DNA of 64,000 nt from Curtobacterium sp. MR_MD2014 (lineage in GTDB: Bacteria > Actinomycetota > Actinomycetes > Actinomycetales > Microbacteriaceae). Every line of letters begins with the position of its first letter. The stretch's first letter is position 1. Positions 32,855-39,946 of this stretch are shown piece by piece. The stretch spans positions 868,001 through 932,000 of the forward strand of contig NZ_CP009755.1 of assembly GCF_000772085.1 (NCBI RefSeq). Reading direction: 5' to 3'. The notes beneath the pieces were generated by a model. That model ran no database searches and was not told where the DNA came from. It saw only the letters and a program-made list of their open reading frames with translations. The position numbers and the translations under genes were made by a program.

Positions 32855-33772
32855 GTGAGCAACCAGAGCCCGTTCGCCGGACGCACCGCCCAGGCCTTCC
32901 CGACGCTGCCGCGTGGGGACGTCCTCGGCACCTACGACAGCTACCCCGATGCCCAGCGCGTCGTCGCGAAGCTCGCCGAGGCGGACTTCCCCGTCGCCAA
33001 GATCTCGATCGTCGGCAACGACCTGAAGACCGTCGAGCGCGTCACCGGGAAGATGACCTACGGCCGTGCGGCCATCGCGGGCGCGCTCTCCGGTCTCTGG
33101 CTCGGCATCTTCTTCGGCATCGTGCTGACGCTGTTCTCACCGACGGCGGGCGGTCTGATCATCGCCGCGGCGATCATCGGCGCCGCGTTCGGCATGCTGT
33201 ACGGCATCGTCTCGTTCGCGATCACGAAGCGGCAGCGGGACTTCACGAGCGTGCACCAGGTGCTCGCCACGAACTACCAGATCGTCGTCGACCCGCAGCT
33301 CACCGGCCAGGCGCAGCGGATCCTCGGCCAGCACGGCGCAACGCCGTCGACGCACTGGAACGACGCTCCGCAGCCGGGCGCGCCGGGTTCGCAGGCCCGT
33401 CCGTCCCAGGGCCAGGAGCCGTGGCGTCCGGGCCCCCGGCAGGGCTCGCCCTACGGTGGGCACGCGACGCCGCACCAGCCGCAGCAGCACCGGCCTGGAG
33501 GCCCGCAGCAGTCCGGCCCGTCGGCCGCCGGTCCGCGGTACGGGACCAACGACGGCCCGCGGTACGGGACCAACGACGGCCCCCGGTACGGCGAGACCCC
33601 GCAGACGGCGCAGCAGCCGGCGCCGACGTCGGACCCGCGTGTCCCGCAGTCACGACCGGGCCAGCCCCCGCAGTACGGGGAGCGCGTCGACGGAGCCGAC
33701 GAGCGCCCCGCCGGTGCGGACCAGCGACCCGGCTCGGCACCCGACGACCGCCGCGACGGCGAGCGCGGCTGA
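32855..33772 (+). CDS. General stress protein-like membrane protein with disordered repeat tail
   Basis: 305 residues from GTG 32855 (VSNQSPFAG). The first domain (LGTYDSYPDAQRVVAKLAEA, then ISIVGNDL) matches the N-terminus of Bacillus general stress protein 17M-like proteins. Two glycine-zipper membrane hairpin segments follow at about residues 68-110 (AAIAGALSGLWLGIFFGIVL and GLIIAAAIIGAAFGML). The last 130 residues are Pro/Gln/Gly-rich and disordered, with three copies of an 8-residue unit GPRYGTND encoded by 24-bp DNA repeats at about 33532-33590. GATGAT 6 nt before the GTG is a weak leaderless -10 candidate. Confidence 0.72.
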   Translation: MSNQSPFAGRTAQAFPTLPRGDVLGTYDSYPDAQRVVAKLAEADFPVAKISIVGNDLKTVERVTGKMTYGRAAIAGALSGLWLGIFFGIVLTLFSPTAGGLIIAAAIIGAAFGMLYGIVSFAITKRQRDFTSVHQVLATNYQIVVDPQLTGQAQRILGQHGATPSTHWNDAPQPGAPGSQARPSQGQEPWRPGPRQGSPYGGHATPHQPQQHRPGGPQQSGPSAAGPRYGTNDGPRYGTNDGPRYGETPQTAQQPAPTSDPRVPQSRPGQPPQYGERVDGADERPAGADQRPGSAPDDRRDGERG

Positions 33773-33790
33773 CGGAGGGACCGAACCGCA

Positions 33791-33826
33791 GGACGCCCGC
33801 GTCGACGATCGTCGACGCGGGCGTCC
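33791..33826. terminator. 36-bp perfect palindrome, bidirectional terminator
   Basis: Two 18-bp arms (GGACGCCCGCGTCGACGA and complement) between the stress-protein gene and the convergent GNAT gene. Confidence 0.8.
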
Positions 33827-33887
33827 TCCGTTGCGGCGCGTGACCGGTCAGGGCTCCGGTCACGGGTCGCCGGTCAGGGCTCGGTGG

Positions 33888-34403
33888 TCAGAGCACCTTC
33901 GAGTAGCACATCGACCGCGCCGCTCCGACGTACGGCCCGAACTGCGCGATGCGGCGGAAGCCCTCGCGCTCGTAGAACCCGATCGCGCGCTTCTGCTCGT
34001 CGCCGGTCTCGAGCACGAGCGCCGGGGAACCCAGGTCGATCGCGGCCTCCTCGAGGCGACGGAGGATCGCGCTCGACACACCGGCCCCGCGGGACTCCGG
34101 CCGCACGTACATCCGCTTCACCTCGGCGATGCCGTCCTGCACCAGGCGCAGGCCACCGCAGCCGAGGGGCGTGCCGTCCTCGTCGCGGGCCAGGAAGAAG
34201 ACCGCGATCGAGTCGGCCGTCGGCTTCTCGCCCGGTTCGGTGTCCCCGCCGTAGGCCCGGTCGATCTCGAGACGCTGGGCGGCGCGGAGCCGCTGTGCGT
34301 CGGGCGAGTCGAAGTGCTCGACGTCGATCACCAGCCCGCGCGGCGCGATCGGGCCGTCGGTCGGGGCGGACGTCGTGCTGGGGGAGGCGTCGGGCATCGT
34401 CAC
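33888..34403 (-). CDS. GNAT family N-acetyltransferase
   Basis: 171 residues from GTG 34403. After a disordered start of about 25 residues the GNAT fold is recognisable: GCGGLRLVQDGIAEVKRMYV (strand 4), the acetyl-CoA loop RPESRGAGVSSAILRRLE with the R-x-x-G-x-G/A pattern, and ALVLETGDEQKRAIGFYEREGF with the late Tyr-Phe. Acceptor unknown. The leaderless promoter uses TAGCCT at 34415-34410, whose first three bases are the pepP stop codon. Confidence 0.82.
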   Translation of the reverse strand: MTMPDASPSTTSAPTDGPIAPRGLVIDVEHFDSPDAQRLRAAQRLEIDRAYGGDTEPGEKPTADSIAVFFLARDEDGTPLGCGGLRLVQDGIAEVKRMYVRPESRGAGVSSAILRRLEEAAIDLGSPALVLETGDEQKRAIGFYEREGFRRIAQFGPYVGAARSMCYSKVL

Positions 34404-34409
34404 CCGCTC

Positions 34410-34415
34410 AGGCTA
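34410..34415 (-). promoter_or_regulatory. Predicted -10 element TAGCCT of GNAT gene, overlapping pepP stop
   Basis: TAGCCT on the minus strand, 6 nt before GTG 34403. Its TAG is the pepP termination codon. Confidence 0.5.
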
Positions 34416-35897
34416 GCGGCCGGTGCGGGCGATCCACCCCTCCACTTCCGAGGGGGTCCGGGGGATGCCGACCGACAGGTTCTCGGCGCCGTCCTCGGTC
34501 ACCAGGACGTCGTCCTCGATCCGGACGCCGATGCCGCGGAACTCCTCGGGCACGGTCAGGTCGTCCTGCTGGAAGTACAGGCCGGGCTCGATCGTGAACA
34601 CCATGCCCGCCTGCACGACACCGTCGATGTACATCTCGCGGCGGGCCTTCGCGCAGTCGTGGACGTCGAGCCCGAGGTGGTGGCTCGTCCCGTGCACCAT
34701 GTAGCGGCGGTGGAACTGGTTGTCCGGCTGCAGCGACTCCTCGGCCGTACCGGGCAGGAAGCCCCACTCGGCGGTCTTCTTCGCGATGACCTCCATCGCG
34801 GTCGCGTGCACCTCGCGGAAGGTGATGCCCGGCTTCACGATCGCGAACGCGGCGTCGGCGGCTTCGAGCACGGCCTCGTAGACCATGCGCTGCACGTCGG
34901 TGAAGGTGCCCGACACGGGGAGCGTCCGGGTGATGTCGGCGGTGTAGAACGAGTCGACCTCGACGCCGGCGTCGATCAGGATCAGGTCGCCCGGCTGCAC
35001 CGCGCCGTCGTTGCGGGTCCAGTGCAGGATGCACGCGTGGTGGCCGGACGCGGCGATCGTGTCGTAGCCGACCGTGTTGCCGTCGGCCCGTGCGCGACGG
35101 TTGAACGTGCCCTCGACGATGCGCTCGCCGCGAGGGTGCGCGAGCACGGCGTCGAAGTCGGCGATGACGTCGTCGAAACCGGACCCCGTCGCCTCGACGG
35201 CCTTCCGGAGCTCGCGCACCTCGTACGCGTCCTTGACCAGCCGGAGCTCGGACAGGTCACGGGAGAGCACGTCCTCGGTCGCCGGGGTCCCGTCCACGGC
35301 GTCCGCACCGCCGACCGTCGTGCCGAGTCGGGTGTCGAGGGCGCGCGTCAGCTCGGCGTCGGCATCGCGGACGAGCAGGACGGATGCGTCGAGGCCGTCG
35401 GCCACCCCGGCGAAGGCGCCGAGGTCGGCCGTCGCGAGACCCAGGTCGGCGGCGACCTCGTCGAGCGAGGGGCGGGGCCCGACCCAGAACTCACCGATCT
35501 CGGGGTTCGCGTAGAACTCCTCGGAGTCACGGCCGGCCGTGGCGCGGAAGTACAGCGTGGCGTCGTGACCGGACCCGTTCGGGGTCATCACCAGGACGGA
35601 GCCGACGACCGTGTCGGTGCCCCAGCCGGTCAGGTGCGCGAAGGTCGAGTGCGGACGGAACGGGTAGTCGCAGTCGTTCGACCGCACCTTCGCCTGACCC
35701 GCGGGGACGACGATCGTGCGTCCGGGGTGCAGCTCCGAGATGCGAGCACGTCGCTCCGCCGCGAAGGGCGACTGCTCGCGCGGCTCGGGGGTGGGACGCT
35801 CCCGGTCCGCCCACTGCGACGCGATGTGGTCCTTGAAGGTCGAGGACCCGGGGGTGGTGGATCGGTTGCTCGTCGCGCGAGGAGTGGTGTCGGCCAT
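34413..35897 (-). CDS. pepP: Xaa-Pro aminopeptidase (M24B)
   Basis: 494 residues from ATG 35897 (MADTTPRATSN); ATGs at 35906 and 35909 are alternatives. An N-terminal creatinase-like domain is followed by the pita-bread metallopeptidase. The five metal ligands are readable: Asp in LILIDAGVEVD and Asp in YTADITRTLP, His in HHLGLDVHD, Glu in FTIEPGLY and Glu in GVRIEDDVL. It removes N-terminal residues preceding proline from peptides, which fits the two peptide importers in the window. Confidence 0.9.
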   Translation of the reverse strand: MADTTPRATSNRSTTPGSSTFKDHIASQWADRERPTPEPREQSPFAAERRARISELHPGRTIVVPAGQAKVRSNDCDYPFRPHSTFAHLTGWGTDTVVGSVLVMTPNGSGHDATLYFRATAGRDSEEFYANPEIGEFWVGPRPSLDEVAADLGLATADLGAFAGVADGLDASVLLVRDADAELTRALDTRLGTTVGGADAVDGTPATEDVLSRDLSELRLVKDAYEVRELRKAVEATGSGFDDVIADFDAVLAHPRGERIVEGTFNRRARADGNTVGYDTIAASGHHACILHWTRNDGAVQPGDLILIDAGVEVDSFYTADITRTLPVSGTFTDVQRMVYEAVLEAADAAFAIVKPGITFREVHATAMEVIAKKTAEWGFLPGTAEESLQPDNQFHRRYMVHGTSHHLGLDVHDCAKARREMYIDGVVQAGMVFTIEPGLYFQQDDLTVPEEFRGIGVRIEDDVLVTEDGAENLSVGIPRTPSEVEGWIARTGR

Positions 35898-35954
35898 GTC
35901 ACCCATCATCGCACCGAGCTGACCCTCCGGCCTGAGCGGCTGTTCACCTGTCGG

Positions 35955-35960
35955 TAGCAT
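35955..35960 (+). promoter_or_regulatory. Predicted -10 element TAGCAT of PHP gene, leaderless (7 nt)
   Basis: TAGCAT followed by 7 nt and GTG 35968. It overlaps the alternative ATG at 35959. Confidence 0.45.
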
Positions 35961-35967
35961 GGTCGAC

Positions 35968-36840
35968 GTGCCCGATCCGTTCATCGACCTGCACGCCCAC
36001 TCGAGCGTGTCCGACGGCACCGAGCGGCCGGCGGAGCTCGTCGCTGCCGCCGCTGCTGCCGGCCTCGACGGCGTCGCCCTGACGGACCACGACACGACGG
36101 CCGGCTGGGACGAGGCGACCGCCGCCGTCCGCGACCGCCCGATGTCGCTGCTCCCCGGCCTCGAGCTGAGCACCCGCGTCGGCCACCGGAGCGTGCACGT
36201 GCTCGGCTACCTGGTCGACCCGACCGACGAGGCCCTGGTCGCGGAGACCGCCCGGATCCGCGACGGCCGGTTCGCGCGGGCACGACGCATGGTCGAGCGC
36301 ATCGGTCGCGACCACCCGATCACGTGGGACGACGTCCTCGCGCAGGCGCGCGACGGCGCCACCATCGGTCGCCCGCACATCGCCGACGCCCTGGTCGCCC
36401 GAGGGCTCGAACCGGATCGCAGCGCGGCGTTCCGCGGGATCCTGCACCCGGCCTCCGGCTACTACGAACCGCACGACGCGCCGACGCCCCTGCGCGGCGT
36501 CGAGCTCATCCGCGGCGCCGGTGGCGTGCCGGTGATCGCGCACCCGGCGGCGTCCTCGCGCGGGATCGTGATCGACGAGCCCATGCTGCGCGACCTCGTC
36601 GACGCCGGCCTCGGCGGGCTCGAGGTCGACCACCGCGAGAACCTCGCCCACGGCAAGCGGACGCTGCTCGACTGGGCCGGTCGCTACGACCTGTTCGTCA
36701 CCGGCTCGAGCGACTACCACGGCACCGGCAAGCCGAACCGGTTCGGCGAGCACCGGACCGCGCGGCACTCCTTCGACGCCATCGTCGACCAGGCCACCGG
36801 CAGCGACCCGGTGCACGGCGCGGGCTCCCGCCTGGCCTGA
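35968..36840 (+). CDS. PHP-domain phosphoesterase (YciV/nucleoside bisphosphate phosphatase type)
   Basis: 290 residues from GTG 35968; an in-frame ATG at 35959 would overlap the -10. PHP metal motifs are complete: DLHAHSSVSDG, ALTDHDTTAG, LPGLELSTR, VIAHPAA and SSDYHGTGK, giving the trinuclear metal site. Relatives hydrolyse 3',5'-nucleoside bisphosphates or trim short RNA 5' ends (RNase AM). A small inserted domain (about residues 95-165) carries TIGRPHIADALVARG, as in that subfamily. Confidence 0.85.
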   Translation: MPDPFIDLHAHSSVSDGTERPAELVAAAAAAGLDGVALTDHDTTAGWDEATAAVRDRPMSLLPGLELSTRVGHRSVHVLGYLVDPTDEALVAETARIRDGRFARARRMVERIGRDHPITWDDVLAQARDGATIGRPHIADALVARGLEPDRSAAFRGILHPASGYYEPHDAPTPLRGVELIRGAGGVPVIAHPAASSRGIVIDEPMLRDLVDAGLGGLEVDHRENLAHGKRTLLDWAGRYDLFVTGSSDYHGTGKPNRFGEHRTARHSFDAIVDQATGSDPVHGAGSRLA

Positions 36841-36886
36841 CGTCCGCCCCTGTCGGGGTCCCCGGCGGGCAGGCACGCGGACGTGA

Positions 36887-36920
36887 CGAAGGCCCCGTCA
36901 CGTGAGTGACGGGGCCTTCG
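36887..36920. terminator. Bidirectional terminator between PHP and helicase genes
   Basis: Perfect 15-bp arms around a GTGA loop, 46 bp past the PHP stop and 11 bp beyond the helicase stop. Confidence 0.85.
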
Positions 36921-36931
36921 GACGGGAGGCG

Positions 36932-38428
36932 CTACTCGCCCTCGCCGGTGCCCTGCGGTGCCGAGGTGGTCGCCTCGGCGGAACCACTGCGACGACGACG
37001 ACGGCGACGGCGCTTCGCGGCCCCGTCGGTGGTCGAGCCCTCGCCGGCGGGCTGCGCGGCGTCAGGACCCGTGGACTCGGCGGCCGGAGCCGACGTGACG
37101 GCGTCGGACGAGCCTCCCGACCGGGTGCGCGAGCGCGGACGCGAGCCGCCCTGGCGGTCACCGCTGCGCTCGGAGCCGCGACGGTCACCGGTCCGCTGCG
37201 CGCCACGGCCGGCGGAGGAACCTGCCTCGGCCGCGTGCGAGGGCGCACCGGGCAGGCGGCCCTTCGTCCCGGCGGGGATGTCGAGGTCGGCGAACAGGTG
37301 CGGCGACGACGAGTAGGTCTCGACGGGCTCGGGGATGCCGAACTCGAGGGCCTTGTCGATGAGCGTCCACTTGTGCAGGTCGTCCCAGTCCACGAAGGTG
37401 ACCGCGATGCCCGTCTTGCCGGCACGACCGGTGCGGCCGGCGCGGTGCAGGTAGGTGTCCGGGTCGTCCGGGATCGTGTGGTTGATGACGTGCGTGACGT
37501 CGTCCACGTCGATGCCGCGCGCCGCGACGTCGGTCGCGATCAGCACGTCGCGCTTGCCGGCCTTGAACGCCGCCATCGCGCGCTCGCGCTGCTCCTGGTT
37601 GAGATCACCGTGGACGGCGGCAGCGTTGAAACCACGGTCCTTCAGTTCCTCGACGAGCTTCGCGGCGGCGCGCTTCGTGCGCGTGAAGATCACGGTCTTG
37701 CCGCGGCCCTCGGCCTGCAGGATGCGGGCGATGACCTCGTCCTTGTCGAGCGAGTGCGCGCGGTAGATGACGTGCTTGATGTTCGCCTGCGTCAGGCCCT
37801 CGTCGGGGTCCGTCGCGCGGATGTGCACCGGGCGCGTCATGAACCGGCGGGCCAGCGCCACGATCGGAGCCGGCATCGTCGCCGAGAAGAGCATGGTGTG
37901 GCGCACCGCGGGGACGGCCTGGAAGATGCGCTCGATGTCCGACAGGAAGCCGAGGTCGAGCATGCGGTCTGCTTCGTCGAGCACGACCTCCTGCACCTTC
38001 GACAGGTCGAGCAGGCGCTGGCGCTGCAGGTCGATGAGGCGACCGGGCGTGCCGACGACGATCTGCGCGCCGGCCTTGAGCTGCTCGATCTGGCCCTCGT
38101 ACGCCTTGCCGCCGTAGATCGACACGATCGTGGTCGACCGGTTCGACGTGGCGAGCTCGAGGTCCTCGGTCACCTGGACCGCGAGCTCGCGGGTCGGGAC
38201 GACGACGAGCGCCTTCACGCCGTGCTCCGGGTCGGCACCGAGGCGCTGGATCAGCGGCAGGCCGAAGCCGAAGGTCTTGCCGGTACCCGTCTTGGCCTGG
38301 CCGATGATGTCCTGGCCGGTGAGGGCGAGCGGGATCGTCTGCTGCTGGATCGGGAAGGGCTCGGCGATGCCCTTCGTCGCGAGCGCGTCGACGATGTCCT
38401 GCTCGATGTTGAGGTCTGCGAAAGTCAA
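36932..38428 (-). CDS. DEAD-box ATP-dependent RNA helicase
   Basis: 498 residues starting at an uncommon TTG 38428 with AAGGTGA upstream. Motifs in order: Q motif PFPIQQQTI, AKTGTGKT (I), PTRELA (Ia), TPGRL (Ib), DEAD (II), SAT (III), GDLNQEQRE, ATDVAARGID (V) and HRAGRTGRAGKTG (VI). After residue 365 a disordered tail rich in Arg, Ser and Gly ends in eight consecutive arginines followed by acidic residues, likely for RNA binding. It resembles RhlE/CsdA-type helicases in ribosome assembly and RNA decay. TAGACT at 38467-38462 is a likely -10 with a leader of about 27 nt. Confidence 0.9.
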   Translation of the reverse strand: MTFADLNIEQDIVDALATKGIAEPFPIQQQTIPLALTGQDIIGQAKTGTGKTFGFGLPLIQRLGADPEHGVKALVVVPTRELAVQVTEDLELATSNRSTTIVSIYGGKAYEGQIEQLKAGAQIVVGTPGRLIDLQRQRLLDLSKVQEVVLDEADRMLDLGFLSDIERIFQAVPAVRHTMLFSATMPAPIVALARRFMTRPVHIRATDPDEGLTQANIKHVIYRAHSLDKDEVIARILQAEGRGKTVIFTRTKRAAAKLVEELKDRGFNAAAVHGDLNQEQRERAMAAFKAGKRDVLIATDVAARGIDVDDVTHVINHTIPDDPDTYLHRAGRTGRAGKTGIAVTFVDWDDLHKWTLIDKALEFGIPEPVETYSSSPHLFADLDIPAGTKGRLPGAPSHAAEAGSSAGRGAQRTGDRRGSERSGDRQGGSRPRSRTRSGGSSDAVTSAPAAESTGPDAAQPAGEGSTTDGAAKRRRRRRRRSGSAEATTSAPQGTGEGE

Positions 38429-38461
38429 AGAATCACCTTAGTCCTGGTGGAAGTCCAGGCC

Positions 38462-38467
38462 AGTCTA
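38462..38467 (-). promoter_or_regulatory. Predicted -10 element TAGACT of helicase gene
   Basis: TAGACT on the minus strand about 34 nt before the TTG start; the leader contains AAGGTGA. Confidence 0.4.
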
Positions 38468-38520
38468 CCGACGGCGGGCGAGGACAGCGCCCGCCGGGCG
38501 GGAGTGGTGCCCGCGGCCCG

Positions 38521-38526
38521 TATGCT
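38521..38526 (+). promoter_or_regulatory. Predicted -10 element TATGCT, leaderless
   Basis: TATGCT followed by 6 nt and GTG 38533. Confidence 0.55.
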
Positions 38527-38532
38527 TGGGGC

Positions 38533-39249
38533 GTGGTGTCGTGGTGGAACCGGAAGCGCGCTGCGCAGCTCGCCGCCGCGTGGCTGGCGTCGCGGAACCC
38601 GCGGAACGCCAAGCCCGTGGAGCGCCTGCAGCTGGACGACGTGAGTCCCGAGCTCGACGTGTACCTGGGGCAGGCGGCCTACCTGCAGCTGTCGCTCTAC
38701 GAGACGATGGGTCGAGCCGGTGCCGCGGCGCCGACGATGTCCGGGCGACTCGTCACGGGCGTGCTCGCGACGACCGCGCTCGAGCGGCACCGGACGATCG
38801 TCGCCGAGATCGAACGAGGCGGGTGGGCGCCGGCGGAGCTCATGGAGCCCCACCGCGAGGCGATCGACCGCTTCCTGCTGCGCACGAGCGGCGCTGACTG
38901 GTACGAGTCGATGCTCACGGGCTACGTGACGGCAGGGATCCTCAACGACCTCTTCGGCAGCCTGCTCCGGTCGCTGCCGCTCGACGTCCGACAGCGGTTG
39001 CGGACGGTGTTCGACGCGCGCGAGGAACCGGCGGTCGTCGAGGAGCTGGCAGCGCACATCGAGCAGGACCCGCGCGTCGGGTCGCGCCTGGCGATGTGGG
39101 GCCGGCGGCTCGTGGGGGACACGCTGCTCGTGGCACGGTCGGCGCTGGCGGTCCACGCCCGTGAGGACCAGGAGAAGCTCGAGCCGGTGTGGACGGAGCT
39201 CATCGCTGCGCACACACGGCGGATGGACGCACTCGGCCTGACCGCCTGA
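38533..39249 (+). CDS. Ferritin-fold MiaE-like protein
   Basis: 238 residues from GTG 38533 (GTG 38536 is adjacent; the 6-nt spacing to TATGCT favours the first). Mostly alpha-helical, with helix-borne carboxylates and His residues (QLSLYETMGR, ALERHRTIVAEIE, EPHREAIDRF, HAREDQEKLEP) spaced as in a four-helix di-iron bundle. It corresponds to the actinobacterial family likened to tRNA-(ms2io6A)-hydroxylase MiaE, though tRNA hydroxylation is unproven for this branch. Divergent from the helicase gene, with 104 bp between starts. Confidence 0.72.
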   Translation: MVSWWNRKRAAQLAAAWLASRNPRNAKPVERLQLDDVSPELDVYLGQAAYLQLSLYETMGRAGAAAPTMSGRLVTGVLATTALERHRTIVAEIERGGWAPAELMEPHREAIDRFLLRTSGADWYESMLTGYVTAGILNDLFGSLLRSLPLDVRQRLRTVFDAREEPAVVEELAAHIEQDPRVGSRLAMWGRRLVGDTLLVARSALAVHAREDQEKLEPVWTELIAAHTRRMDALGLTA

Positions 39250-39306
39250 GGCGCGGGCCGCGTCGACGGCCCGGGGCGCGGGGCGCGCTCGCTCGGGCCT
39301 GCTCGG

Positions 39307-39603
39307 TCAGACGCGCTCGGTGCGTGCGCGCTCGAAGGCGTGCTCGTCTGCGGCCGTGCGACGACGACCCAGGACCCACTCGGTCACGACGGCGACGACC
39401 CCGGCACCCACCAGGGCCACGACCCAGATCCATCCGCCGTCGTACGGCCAACCGGCCCAGGTCAGGGCCTCCCACACGACGGCCGCCACGACGCCGCCGA
39501 CGACGGGGCCGAGCAGTGCTCCGCGCGTCGAGCGCCACGGCACCACGACGTGCGCGACGGCCCCCGCGATGAGGCCGCCGAGCACGGCGAAGAGCAGCTC
39601 CAC
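39307..39603 (-). CDS. Small integral membrane protein, unknown
   Basis: 98 residues from GTG 39603, 1 bp after the DUF3107 stop. Three hydrophobic segments are visible (LFAVLGGLIAGAVAHVVV, LLGPVVGGVVAAVVWEAL, GWIWVVALVGAGVVAVVTEW), the first two glycine-rich, with a basic cytoplasmic C-terminus (LGRRRTAADEHAFERARTE). The size and glycine pattern recall small actinobacterial proteins of the transglycosylase-associated/YeaQ kind, but I do not recognise it firmly. Translational coupling with DUF3107 is likely. Confidence 0.65.
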   Translation of the reverse strand: MELLFAVLGGLIAGAVAHVVVPWRSTRGALLGPVVGGVVAAVVWEALTWAGWPYDGGWIWVVALVGAGVVAVVTEWVLGRRRTAADEHAFERARTERV

Positions 39604-39604
39604 G

Positions 39605-39829
39605 TCAGGCGACGAAGCCGATGCGGCGGGACTCCTCTGCGCCGACCTCGACGTAGGCGAGCGAGGCGACGGGCACGATGAACCGGCGGCCCTTCTCGTC
39701 CTTGAGGGAGAGGTGGGTCGACTGCGACTCGAGGGCCGCTGCCACGGCCTGCTCGATCTCCTCGGCGCTCTGGGCGGTCTCGAAGGCGATCTCGCGCGGG
39801 CTGTTGATGATGCCGATCTTGATGTCCAC
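39605..39829 (-). CDS. DUF3107 small conserved actinobacterial protein
   Basis: 74 residues from GTG 39829 (VDIKIGIINSPREIAFETAQ). A beta-alpha-beta pattern with the conserved VDIKIGI start and a C-terminal RFIVPVASLAYVEVGAEESRRIGF segment identifies DUF3107, found across actinobacteria, usually beside DNA-repair or helicase genes; function unknown. The start is fixed by TACGCT exactly 6 nt upstream. A GTG two codons earlier lies inside the spacer. Confidence 0.85.
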   Translation of the reverse strand: MDIKIGIINSPREIAFETAQSAEEIEQAVAAALESQSTHLSLKDEKGRRFIVPVASLAYVEVGAEESRRIGFVA

Positions 39830-39835
39830 GAGCAC

Positions 39836-39841
39836 AGCGTA
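39836..39841 (-). promoter_or_regulatory. Predicted -10 element TACGCT of DUF3107 gene, leaderless
   Basis: TACGCT on the minus strand followed by 6 nt and GTG 39829. Confidence 0.55.
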
Positions 39842-39934
39842 TCCGAGCGGTACCCCGTCGGCCCGGGCGTTCGCCGGGGGCGCACCGCCGACGGCGGTCC
39901 CGGTGCGTCGAGCGTTGCTGTCGGCCGTCCTCGG

Positions 39935-39940
39935 TACCGT
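39935..39940 (+). promoter_or_regulatory. Predicted -10 element TACCGT of adnA, leaderless
   Basis: TACCGT followed by 6 nt and GTG 39947. Confidence 0.55.
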
Positions 39941-39946
39941 GTCCGC

